A stretch of 32,311 bases of DNA from Bacteroidales bacterium. GTDB taxonomy: Bacteria > Bacteroidota > Bacteroidia > Bacteroidales > JAFGUD01. This document shows positions 8,488 through 16,782 of this stretch, piece by piece (the stretch's first letter is position 1; every line of letters begins with the position of its first letter). The translations under genes and the position numbers were made by a program. The notes below the pieces were generated by a model that was not told the DNA's origin, did no database searches, and saw only the letters and a program-made list of their open reading frames with translations. The DNA is taken from contig JAFGXO010000068.1 in assembly GCA_016936595.1 (NCBI GenBank), positions 1-32,311 of the forward strand, written 5' to 3'.

Positions 8488-9033
8488 ATGATAATTTCAA
8501 GACAAAAAAAACATGAAAATATTGTGGAATATATTTTGTACATGTGGCAAATAGAAGACCTTATTAGAGCTTATAATTTTGATTTGGTGTCTATTGAAAA
8601 AGAAATTATTTCTCAATTTGATTTAGATCAAAACAGCATTCAAGAAATGGTGCAATGGTACGATGATTTAATTCAACTTATGCTTTCGGAAAAAGTTGAA
8701 GAAATTGGTCATATACAAATGCTCGTGAGTATTGTTGATGATTTATCAAAATTACATTTAAGACTTTTAGAATCAGAACATAATAAGGAATATCAAAAAG
8801 AATTTCAAGAACTATTGCCTTTTTTAAGAGACTTATTTGAAAAAGTAAATTCAAAAGAAAAAAGTACAATCGAAATATTTATTGAAACTTTATACGGAAT
8901 ACTAATGCTTAAACTGAAAAATGTTAAAATTAGTGAACAAACTCTTGAAGCATCACTAAAAATAAGTGCATTTTTATCACTATTATCTAAAAAATATCAT
9001 TTGCTTGAAAACGACAAGGATTTTTTAATATAA
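8488..9033 (+). CDS. DUF4924 family protein
   Basis: 181 residues, all-helical by appearance, without signal peptide or membrane segment. The N-terminal block, ending EYILYMWQIEDLIRAY, is the hallmark I recall for DUF4924, a Bacteroidota family of unknown function. The middle holds a histidine-containing helix (IGHIQMLVSIVDDL) and the C-terminus a conserved helical stretch (TLYGILMLKLKNVKIS). A receiver-domain protein starts 11 bp after the stop, so the two are probably one transcript. A role as partner or output of that receiver is a possibility only. Confidence 0.7.
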   Translation: MIISRQKKHENIVEYILYMWQIEDLIRAYNFDLVSIEKEIISQFDLDQNSIQEMVQWYDDLIQLMLSEKVEEIGHIQMLVSIVDDLSKLHLRLLESEHNKEYQKEFQELLPFLRDLFEKVNSKEKSTIEIFIETLYGILMLKLKNVKISEQTLEASLKISAFLSLLSKKYHLLENDKDFLI

Positions 9034-9044
9034 ATTAAAATTTT

Positions 9045-9422
9045 ATGCCATACAATGTTCTGTTTGCCGACGATTCTCTTATGATTAATGAAGTTATGGA
9101 ATTTGCTTTTGAAGAAGATGATTTTAACGCTCATTTTGCAAATACTTACGCTCAAGTAAATTCTAAAATCTCAAATACAAATTTTGACTTGATAATTATT
9201 GATATAGACCTAAATGGTTATAATTTAATTGATAAAATAAAAAAATCGGAGAAGAATAAAAACACTGAGATATTTTTTTTATCAGAAAATACAGATATAG
9301 CAGATAAAAAAAAAGCAAAAAAAATGGGCGTCTCCGGTTGGATTGTTAAACCTTTTATCCCCGAAAAATTGGTAAAAACTTTAAGAATACACTTGAAAAA
9401 AAATCTTTCAACTAAAATTTAG
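9045..9422 (+). CDS. Single-domain response regulator (CheY-like receiver)
   Basis: 125 residues forming one receiver domain with no output domain. Acidic pocket D9/D10 (FADDS), phospho-acceptor D53 (DLIIIDIDL), S80 in FFLS, and K102 in the conserved KPF motif are all present, so phosphorylation should be possible. It would act by binding a partner when phosphorylated. It sits between the DUF4924 gene (11 bp upstream) and the GAF/PAS protein, which has no kinase domain of its own. The cognate kinase cannot be identified from the window. Confidence 0.85.
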   Translation: MPYNVLFADDSLMINEVMEFAFEEDDFNAHFANTYAQVNSKISNTNFDLIIIDIDLNGYNLIDKIKKSEKNKNTEIFFLSENTDIADKKKAKKMGVSGWIVKPFIPEKLVKTLRIHLKKNLSTKI

Positions 9423-9530
9423 GTTTCTATTTTTATAAATTACTTTTTTTATTGCATTATCAATAATTAGTAAATACTAACTTCTGTTCTATTATTAGTT
9501 AAAAAAAATTTTTAATTTGAATAAAATTTA

Positions 9531-9538
9531 TAAATTTG
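9531..9538 (+). promoter_or_regulatory. Putative -7 box of the signalling operon 9573-16216
   Basis: TAAATTTG fits TAnnTTTG and lies 34 bp before the ATG at 9573. The position 19 bp upstream reads ATTT instead of TTTG. The 150-bp gap after the receiver gene makes a new promoter here reasonable. Confidence 0.4.
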
Positions 9539-9572
9539 TCTGAATTAATGTAACTTTTTCAACTCATCAAAC

Positions 9573-11825
9573 ATGGAAGTAAAAGAAAAATTCTTAAACA
9601 ATAACTTTTTAACATTCATATTCGGATTAGATTTATTTTACGTAGTAGTTTTTTTTGTTTTTTATTTGCTCAACTTAGGCAATGAACTAACTTTAAACTC
9701 CGTTCTTGATTCAGCAATGAATTACCCCGCACTTATTTTAATTTTGCTTCATCCCTTTATCTTTATTTTAGTTTTCTATCTTAATTCTCGTGAAAGCAAG
9801 CATTATGTTGATTCTCTGAAAAAAATATTAACAGAAAACAATGAAAAAATTGAACAAGTTTATGAATTTGTAGAACAACTTCGTGAAGGTCAAACAGCTA
9901 AACTTCAATTTAGTGATTCCTTACAGCAAGACAAGCTAATACGATCTTTATTAAACCTTAGAGATGAACTTGATAAAGCACGTAGCGAAGAAGAATTTAG
10001 AAAAAAGGAAGAACAACAACGACACTGGACTAACGAAGGTTTAGCAAATTTTGGTGCTATTTTGCGTGAAAACGTTGATAATCTTAATAAACTTTCATCT
10101 GAAATAACCAGTAATCTAACCAAATACCTAAACTCTCAACAAGCAGGTTTTTTTATAATTAACGATAACAACGGAGAAAAAACATTTGAAATGCTCTCGT
10201 TGTTCGCTTTTGAAAGGAAAAAATTTCCAGACAAAAAACTTAATTGGGGCGAAGGTTTAATTGGAGCAAGTGCCATTGAACAAAAAACGATATTTATTAA
10301 AGATACAAGCAATTCTTTTGTTGATATTACATCGGGGCTCGGAAAAGCAAATCCCCGTTCAATTCTAATTGTTCCTATTAAAGACAATGAAGGTACAGTT
10401 CATGGAGTTTTGGAATTGGCTTCATTCAAGGTATTTGAAAAATTTGAAATAAATTTTGTTGAACAAGTTGCCGAAAGTATTGGACTTACAATGGCAACAA
10501 TTAAAACAAGTTTACGAACCCAAGAACTTCTTAAAGAATCTCAAAAACAAGCCGAAATGCTTGCTCAGCAAGAAGAAACAATGCGTAGAAACATTGAAGA
10601 GATTGAAAGAGAAAGACAAGATGCTGACGATAAATTTAGAGCCCTTCAAATTTTTTCCGAAGCTGTTGATCATTCTATTCTGCACATAGACATAAATACT
10701 GATGGCGAAATTTCTTTTGTTAATGATAACGTTTTACAAATTTTTGACTATCAACGCGAAAATTTAATTGGTAGCGAATTTTGCGTTCTTATGCCTCAAA
10801 CCGACAAAGAATGGTTTGAAAAAATTTGGAAAGAAATGATTGAACAACACAAACGCCAAATAATGGAACTTAAATTGATTGATTCCAAAAATAAAACTGT
10901 TTGGGTAGTTTGCAGCTTCTTTCCGGTTATGTCTGATGAAAAAACAGTTGAAAAAATATCTATGTTAGCTGTAGATTTCTCCGACAAACAAGAAATTATA
11001 AACGACGACCGTCAACGACTTTCCGCATTAGTAAACTTTTTATACAAAGCCGATTTTAATTTAAAGGGAGGATTTATTTCAATTTCTGATAATTTTAAAG
11101 AAATATTAAATATTGATGAGGAAATTGAAAACTTTAACATCTTAGACTTATACCATGAAAGTGAAAAAGAACAATTTTCTGTTATTTGGGCTAATATTAC
11201 TAAAGGAAGAAAATATAAATCATCTAAAAAAATTATCGGTAAAAATAATACCGAAATTGAACTCGAATTCCTTTTTACTCCTATCTTCGATATAAATAAT
11301 CAGATCGTAAAAGTTGATTTTATTGCTATTGATGTTACTGAAAATCAGAATATTAAAAAAGACCTGAAAAATTTAAAATCTGAATTTGAAAATAATTCCA
11401 AAAAATTAGAAGAATTATCATCTGCAGCCCAAAAACAGATTAATAAAGTAAAATCTGATACTGCTCAAAAATATGACGAAAAAGTTGAGGCTTTAAATTT
11501 ATACAAACACTTGTTTGAAAATATGACCGAAGCTGTTGTGCTATTGAAAAATAACTCAATTGTTGTTTTTAACTCCAGTGCCGAAAATTTATGGGGATAC
11601 AAAAAAGATATAATCATTGGTAAAAAATTAAAATATTTATTCCCTGCAAATGATGAAATTAAAAAATCTGAAAACTATTTGTTTAATGTAATTGAAAACG
11701 ATAAAATTGTTGATGGAGTTTTTATTGCAGATAAAGAAATGAAAATAATTGAAGTTAAGCCTTCTATACAAAAATTTAAAGCCGATAACGATGACTTTTT
11801 GGCGATAATTCTAAAAATAGAATAA
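9573..11825 (+). CDS. Membrane GAF/PAS multi-sensor protein without a catalytic domain
   Basis: 750 residues. Two N-terminal membrane helices (about 14-35 and 52-70) are followed by a coiled coil (about 75-150) and a GAF domain (about 155-310, with GEGLIGASAIEQKTIFIKD and ILIVPIKDNEGTVHGVLELASF). A second coiled coil leads to a PAS domain (about 365-475, ISFVNDNVLQIFDY), a divergent PAS (about 485-600), another coiled coil, and a final PAS (about 645-750, MTEAVVLLKNNSIVVFNSSAENLWGYKKD). There is no histidine kinase, GGDEF, EAL, phosphatase or methyl-accepting domain after the last PAS, so output must come through a partner. Its stop is 3 bp before the next start; the two SpoIIE phosphatases downstream are obvious candidates. 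The ligand of the GAF and PAS domains is unknown. Confidence 0.8.
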   Translation: MEVKEKFLNNNFLTFIFGLDLFYVVVFFVFYLLNLGNELTLNSVLDSAMNYPALILILLHPFIFILVFYLNSRESKHYVDSLKKILTENNEKIEQVYEFVEQLREGQTAKLQFSDSLQQDKLIRSLLNLRDELDKARSEEEFRKKEEQQRHWTNEGLANFGAILRENVDNLNKLSSEITSNLTKYLNSQQAGFFIINDNNGEKTFEMLSLFAFERKKFPDKKLNWGEGLIGASAIEQKTIFIKDTSNSFVDITSGLGKANPRSILIVPIKDNEGTVHGVLELASFKVFEKFEINFVEQVAESIGLTMATIKTSLRTQELLKESQKQAEMLAQQEETMRRNIEEIERERQDADDKFRALQIFSEAVDHSILHIDINTDGEISFVNDNVLQIFDYQRENLIGSEFCVLMPQTDKEWFEKIWKEMIEQHKRQIMELKLIDSKNKTVWVVCSFFPVMSDEKTVEKISMLAVDFSDKQEIINDDRQRLSALVNFLYKADFNLKGGFISISDNFKEILNIDEEIENFNILDLYHESEKEQFSVIWANITKGRKYKSSKKIIGKNNTEIELEFLFTPIFDINNQIVKVDFIAIDVTENQNIKKDLKNLKSEFENNSKKLEELSSAAQKQINKVKSDTAQKYDEKVEALNLYKHLFENMTEAVVLLKNNSIVVFNSSAENLWGYKKDIIIGKKLKYLFPANDEIKKSENYLFNVIENDKIVDGVFIADKEMKIIEVKPSIQKFKADNDDFLAIILKIE

Positions 11826-11828
11826 TAC

Positions 11829-14027
11829 ATGTTTAAAAAAACATTAACCGCATTTTTTGTTTTATTAGTTATTTCTTTAAAACTTTTTTCTCAAAATCCC
11901 GAACCAATTGCCGAAAAAGGTGTGCTTGATTTGCGAAACTGGGATTTTACTAAAAGCAATGTTGAACTCAAAGGAGAATGGGAGTTTTTTTGGAATAAGT
12001 TATATACACCCGAAGACTTTGAAAATCAGGTGCATACCCCTGATGCCTATATAGCTGTTCCCGGTTCGTGGTCTGGCACATTAGTTAACGACCAACCTTT
12101 ACCCGATACCGGATATGCAACCTACCGCTTAGTAATTTTTATTACACCTAATGCTTCTCAAAATTATATGATAAAATTTGGAGAAATATTAACAGCCTAC
12201 AAAGCCTGGTGGAATAATCAAATGATTACCGAAGTTGGAACTGTTAATAACAGCTCTATTTTAGCTATTCCTTCAGTTCAACCTTTAATTAGCAAAGTTA
12301 ACTTCGACCAAGAAAAAATTGAACTTATTATTCAAATTTCAAATTATAGCCACCGTGCAAACAGCTTTTTTCAAATTCCGATTATTGGTAGTGAACAAGG
12401 TGTTATTAAACAGTTTACCTTAAATATGTTCTTTGATATTATTATTTTTGGTGCCGTTTTTATTATGGGGCTTTACCATTTAGGTTTATTTTTTTACAGA
12501 AGAAAAAACAAAGCCGCTTTGGCATTTGCTCTTTTAAGTTTAGATGTTGGACTAAGAATTTTATTTTCAAGTAATTACGCCTTCCCTTATATCTTTCCTG
12601 ATATTTCTTGGGAAATTGTTTACCGAATTAATTATTTTACATTTTACGGTTTAGTTGCATCATTTATCTTCTTTTTTCAAAGTACTTTTAATGAAAAAAA
12701 ATACAAACTATTTTTCATCTCAAGTTACTCAATCAGTTTGCTATTCCTGTTTACTTTATTACTACCCACTTTAGTTTATTCTAAATTGTTAATTTGGTAT
12801 CAACTTTCTGTTATTCTAATGATATTTTTTAGTTTGTTTTTGCTCGTCAAATTTATTATTGATAAAAAAACAGGAGCGGTTACATTGGCTATCACAACAT
12901 TTTTATTTTTTGCCGCCGGAATAAATGATATATTATATTTCAACGATATTATAAAAACTACTACATTAACTCATTTGGGTTTATTTGTTCTGGTTTTAGG
13001 GCAATCATTAACTTTAGCTCGCATTTTTACTAAAGCTTTTGTTAGAAACGAAGAACTTACAGCCGAATTAGATTTTCATAACCAACATTTGCAAGAGCTT
13101 GTTGACGAAAGAACCAAAGAAATTGAAATGCAAAAACAAGATATTTTGCAGAAGAATGAAGAACTGATGGTGCAAAAAGAAGAGTTGCAAGTTCAAAAAG
13201 ATGAAATTATCCGACAAAAAGATTTGCTCTTAGATAAAAATCAGTTTATTACCGATAGCATAAGATATGCTTCTACTATACAAAACGCCATTTTGCCTGA
13301 AAACGAAAATATAAAAAAATATTTTAACAGCTTTTTTATTTTCTTGCCCAGAGATATTGTAAGCGGTGATTTTTATTGGTTTACCGACACATCTGACAAG
13401 TATTTGTTTATTGCTGTTGGCGACTGTACCGGACATGGTGTGCCGGGTGCTTTTTTAAGCCTTATTGGTATGTATATTCTTAATACAGTGGTTATTGAAA
13501 AACAAATAAATGATCCTAAACTTATTCTTTCTAAACTAGATGAACTATTTAATTTATTCCTTCACAAAGGATTAGAAGAAAATAGAGATGGAATGGAAAT
13601 AGGTGTTTTTAGATTTGAAAAAGACGATTTATCTAAACTTGTTTATTCGGCTGCAAAAACCAACATATTTATATATGACAAAGGCAATAAAGAAATAATT
13701 CGTTATAGAGGTGCACGCAGATCAATTGGTCTAAAAAATTCTCAAAAATCATCAAATGTTCAATTTGAAAATATAAATTTTGATATTAAATCATCTAATA
13801 TTATTTATTGTGCTACTGATGGTTTTGTTGATCAAAATAATTTTGAAAGAAAGCGTTTTGGTACTCCTGCTTTCACAAAAATGCTAAATCAGGTTTCTGA
13901 ACTACCAATGCAGCAACAAAAATTATCTATTATCAGACGATTTGAAGAACACCGCCAAAATGAAGAACAACGTGACGATGTTACTATTATTGGACTTGCT
14001 CCTAAAATTAACACCTTAAATAAGTAA
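11829..14027 (+). CDS. 7TM-DISM receptor with C-terminal SpoIIE phosphatase (first copy)
   Basis: 732 residues. A signal peptide (about 1-21) precedes a periplasmic jelly-roll sensor (about 25-190; VELKGEWEFFWNKLYTPEDF, VPGSWSG, GYATYRLVI, AYKAWWNN) of the kind found in 7TM-DISM receptors, which often bind carbohydrate-like ligands. Seven membrane helices fill about 197-398. A coiled coil follows (about 405-470, repeating QKNEEL/QKEELQ/QKDEI). The SpoIIE domain (about 475 to the end) has SGDFYW (D514), GDCTGHGVPGA (D532), CATDGFVDQ and a terminal RDDVTIIG, so the metal ligands are intact. It should turn a periplasmic signal into dephosphorylation of a cytoplasmic target. Its last base overlaps the start of its paralogue (TAATG), indicating a tandem duplication that is still co-translated. 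Confidence 0.88.
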   Translation: MFKKTLTAFFVLLVISLKLFSQNPEPIAEKGVLDLRNWDFTKSNVELKGEWEFFWNKLYTPEDFENQVHTPDAYIAVPGSWSGTLVNDQPLPDTGYATYRLVIFITPNASQNYMIKFGEILTAYKAWWNNQMITEVGTVNNSSILAIPSVQPLISKVNFDQEKIELIIQISNYSHRANSFFQIPIIGSEQGVIKQFTLNMFFDIIIFGAVFIMGLYHLGLFFYRRKNKAALAFALLSLDVGLRILFSSNYAFPYIFPDISWEIVYRINYFTFYGLVASFIFFFQSTFNEKKYKLFFISSYSISLLFLFTLLLPTLVYSKLLIWYQLSVILMIFFSLFLLVKFIIDKKTGAVTLAITTFLFFAAGINDILYFNDIIKTTTLTHLGLFVLVLGQSLTLARIFTKAFVRNEELTAELDFHNQHLQELVDERTKEIEMQKQDILQKNEELMVQKEELQVQKDEIIRQKDLLLDKNQFITDSIRYASTIQNAILPENENIKKYFNSFFIFLPRDIVSGDFYWFTDTSDKYLFIAVGDCTGHGVPGAFLSLIGMYILNTVVIEKQINDPKLILSKLDELFNLFLHKGLEENRDGMEIGVFRFEKDDLSKLVYSAAKTNIFIYDKGNKEIIRYRGARRSIGLKNSQKSSNVQFENINFDIKSSNIIYCATDGFVDQNNFERKRFGTPAFTKMLNQVSELPMQQQKLSIIRRFEEHRQNEEQRDDVTIIGLAPKINTLNK

Positions 14028-16216
14028 TGAAAAATAAAATCTTAAAATTAATAATACTATTTATTTTTATTACACTATCTGCTATTTCTCAAACAAACAA
14101 ACCAATAGCAAATAATGGAATTTTAGATTTATCTGCTTATGATTTTTCTATTAATCCCAGAGTTGAACTTAAAGGTGAGTGGGAATTTTATTGGAATAAA
14201 CTTTACACTCCCGCAGATTTTGAAAACCAAATTTTAAAACCGGATACATTTTTAACAGTTCCCGGACAATGGACAGGAATTATAATTAACGGCATTTCTA
14301 TCCCGGATACAGGTTTTGCTACATACAGGTTAATAATTAAAAACGACCCTCAGCTTAATAATCAAAATTTTATGATCAGAATTAAAGAAATTGTTTCTGC
14401 ATATAAAATTTGGTGGAATGGTAACGAAATTTCTTCTGTTGGTATTGTTGGAAAAACTAAAAATTCTTCTCAGCCTGGCGTTATTCCAATTCTAACTGCC
14501 GTTGATTTTAACAGCAATGAAATAGAAGTTATTGTTCAAATTTCAAATTTTGATCATAATGTTAATTCATTTTACGATATTCCTGTTGTTGGCACCGAAA
14601 AACAAATGACAAAATCTTTTTTGTTAAGTATGTTTTTTGATATAATTATCTTTGGAGCTGTTCTAATTATGGCTTTTTATCATTTAGGGGTATTTTTATT
14701 TCGCCGAAAAAATTCTGCTGCTCTTGCATTTTTTGGCTTGTGTTTTATTTTTGCTATTAGAATTCTTTTTACAGGAAATCATATTTTTTCCTTATTATTT
14801 ACTGATATTTTAAGCTGGAATGTAAAATACAGAATAAATTATTTTACTTTTTATGCAATAATAATTGCTTTAGTTTTATATTTTAAAGCTGTTTTTAAAG
14901 AAAAAAAATACAAATTTTTTTATTATTTTGCCTTTGGTATTTCTGGTTTATTCATCTTAACTTTAGCTACATCTTCGTATTTTTACACTAAGTTACTTTT
15001 GTATTATCAACTTTCAGCTATTATTATCGTTATTTTTATTTTATTTTTAATGATAAAATACATTAAAGATAAAAGAACCGGTGCGGTTACTTTATTTATT
15101 ACTATGTTTTTATTCTTTTTAACAGGAGTAAATGATGTTTTATACATAAATGAAATAATCAAAACAACTACTTTAACTCATTTAGGTCAATTTATCCTTA
15201 TTCTAGGGCAATCCTTAACATTAGCCAGAATTTTTAATAAAGAATTTATTAAAACAGAAGAACTAACAACCAAACTTGATTATCATAACCAAAATTTGCA
15301 AGAACTTGTTGAAATTAGAACCGAAAAAATAGAAATGCAAAAGCAAGATATTTTGCAGAAAAATGAAGAGTTGATGGTTCAAAAAGAAGAATTACAAGTT
15401 CAGAAAGACGAAATTGTTCGCCAAAAAGATTTGATTGAAGATAATAATATGTTTATTACTGATAGTATAAGATATGCTTCAACTATCCAAAAAGCTGTTT
15501 TGCCGTCTAATGATAATATCAAAAAATATTTTGACAGCTTTTTCTTATACATACCTAAAAATATTGTAAGTGGCGACTTTTACTGGTTCAATGATACACA
15601 TGAAAAATATCTGTTTTTGGGAGTTGGTGATTGTACCGGACATGGTGTGCCGGGTGCTTTTTTAAGCCTTAGTGGAATGTATATTCTTAATACAGTTGTT
15701 ATCGAAAAACAAATTGAAGATCCCAAAGCAATTTTAACTGTTCTTGATGAGCTGTTTAATAATTTTTTAGTGAACGGATTAAAAGAAAGTAGAGACGGTA
15801 TGGAAATTGGCATAATGAGATTTGAAAAAAATAATTTTACTAAAGTCGTTTATGCTGCGGCCAAAACTAATATTTTTATATACAATAAAGAATTAAATAA
15901 AATTACTCGTTATAGAGGCTCAAGACGCTCAATTGGTCTTAAAAATTCACACAAAGCTATTAGAGTGAATTTTGAAAACTTAATTTTAAAAATTAATTCA
16001 AACGATGTAATATATTGTGCAACAGATGGATATATTGACCAAAATAATAGTCAAAGACAACGCTTGGGAACTCAACTTTTTTCTGAAATACTAACTGAAA
16101 TTGCAAATTTGCCCATGGCAAACCAAAAAATAGAACTTCTTAAACTTTTAGAAGAACATCAACAAAATCAAGATCAAAGAGATGATATTACAGTAATAGG
16201 AATCTCACTTTTTTAA
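14027..16216 (+). CDS. 7TM-DISM receptor with C-terminal SpoIIE phosphatase (second copy)
   Basis: 729 residues and the same architecture as the preceding gene: signal peptide, jelly-roll sensor (VELKGEWEFYWNKLYTPADF, VPGQWTG, AYKIWWNG), seven membrane helices, coiled coil and SpoIIE domain (SGDFYW, GDCTGHGVPGA, CATDGYIDQ, RDDITVIG). All phosphatase motifs are kept, so both copies look active. The sensor and membrane parts have diverged clearly from the first copy, while parts of the phosphatase domain are nearly identical at the DNA level. This fits two receptors for different ligands feeding one target. No terminator is evident after the stop; the next gene starts 61 bp on. Confidence 0.88.
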   Translation: MKNKILKLIILFIFITLSAISQTNKPIANNGILDLSAYDFSINPRVELKGEWEFYWNKLYTPADFENQILKPDTFLTVPGQWTGIIINGISIPDTGFATYRLIIKNDPQLNNQNFMIRIKEIVSAYKIWWNGNEISSVGIVGKTKNSSQPGVIPILTAVDFNSNEIEVIVQISNFDHNVNSFYDIPVVGTEKQMTKSFLLSMFFDIIIFGAVLIMAFYHLGVFLFRRKNSAALAFFGLCFIFAIRILFTGNHIFSLLFTDILSWNVKYRINYFTFYAIIIALVLYFKAVFKEKKYKFFYYFAFGISGLFILTLATSSYFYTKLLLYYQLSAIIIVIFILFLMIKYIKDKRTGAVTLFITMFLFFLTGVNDVLYINEIIKTTTLTHLGQFILILGQSLTLARIFNKEFIKTEELTTKLDYHNQNLQELVEIRTEKIEMQKQDILQKNEELMVQKEELQVQKDEIVRQKDLIEDNNMFITDSIRYASTIQKAVLPSNDNIKKYFDSFFLYIPKNIVSGDFYWFNDTHEKYLFLGVGDCTGHGVPGAFLSLSGMYILNTVVIEKQIEDPKAILTVLDELFNNFLVNGLKESRDGMEIGIMRFEKNNFTKVVYAAAKTNIFIYNKELNKITRYRGSRRSIGLKNSHKAIRVNFENLILKINSNDVIYCATDGYIDQNNSQRQRLGTQLFSEILTEIANLPMANQKIELLKLLEEHQQNQDQRDDITVIGISLF

Positions 16217-16277
16217 TTTAAAAATATAAATTCTTTTTATAATAAAATAATGCTATCAAAATAAAAAATCATAACTC

Positions 16278-16718
16278 ATGAAGCTTTTAATGACTTATTC
16301 CAATAAAATTTCTTATAAACCAACAATTAAAACTTTAGAAACAGCTTCCGATGACGAAAAATCGGCTTCTTTTGAAAATATCTTGGTAGCTTTTATTCAT
16401 GCCGAAGCTCAAGATGAAGAAGATTTTAAAGAAACTGAAAAAAAATTGGTAAAAAATCTAAAATGGGGAGCTCGTAAAAATAATACAAAAAGAATTTTAT
16501 TACATTCCTTTGCTCATTTGGCTTCTTCAAAAGCTTCTCCTGAATTTACAAAAGAAATATTTGATAATGCCGAAGAGCGTCTTAAAAACACTGATTTTGA
16601 AGTTTTTCAATCGCCATTTGGTTATTTCCTTGATTTAAATATTGATATGCCGGGGTACTCTCAAGCTAGAATTTTTACAGAATTTAATCGGGTTAAATGT
16701 GATGGAGAAGATTCTTAA
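16278..16718 (+). CDS. Freestanding archaeal-type threonyl-tRNA synthetase editing domain
   Basis: 146 residues, matching in full length the N-terminal editing domain of archaeal ThrRS (tRNA-Thr_ED), with no synthetase attached. Aligned landmarks are MKLLMTYSNKISYK, SFENILVAFIHAEAQDE, LLHSFAHLASSKASPEF (H80) and SPFGYFLDLNIDMPGYS. In archaea this domain, which has a D-aminoacyl-tRNA deacylase fold, removes Ser from Ser-tRNA(Thr). Freestanding versions could edit in trans. At the position of the Lys that I recall as important in the Pyrococcus domain (PFGYYK, K121) this protein has Leu (L118), so activity or substrate may differ. It is soluble, with no signal peptide. A NifS-like gene follows 64 bp downstream. 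The fold call is firm, the reaction is not. Confidence 0.75.
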   Translation: MKLLMTYSNKISYKPTIKTLETASDDEKSASFENILVAFIHAEAQDEEDFKETEKKLVKNLKWGARKNNTKRILLHSFAHLASSKASPEFTKEIFDNAEERLKNTDFEVFQSPFGYFLDLNIDMPGYSQARIFTEFNRVKCDGEDS

Positions 16719-16782
16719 AGATAGAATTTTAATATAAATACTAATACATGGTTGCTAAAAATAATGTTAATTTTTTATTAAA

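Noticed and set aside
9905-10387. Minus-strand frames (72 and 83 codons) inside the GAF/PAS gene
   Set aside because: Short, Ser/Leu-rich antisense frames within a clear coding gene; no independent evidence.
13425-13464. The 40-nt identity as a mobile element or attachment site
   Set aside because: It lies in the catalytic motif of both paralogous genes and has no flanking inverted repeats; gene conversion or shared ancestry explains it better.
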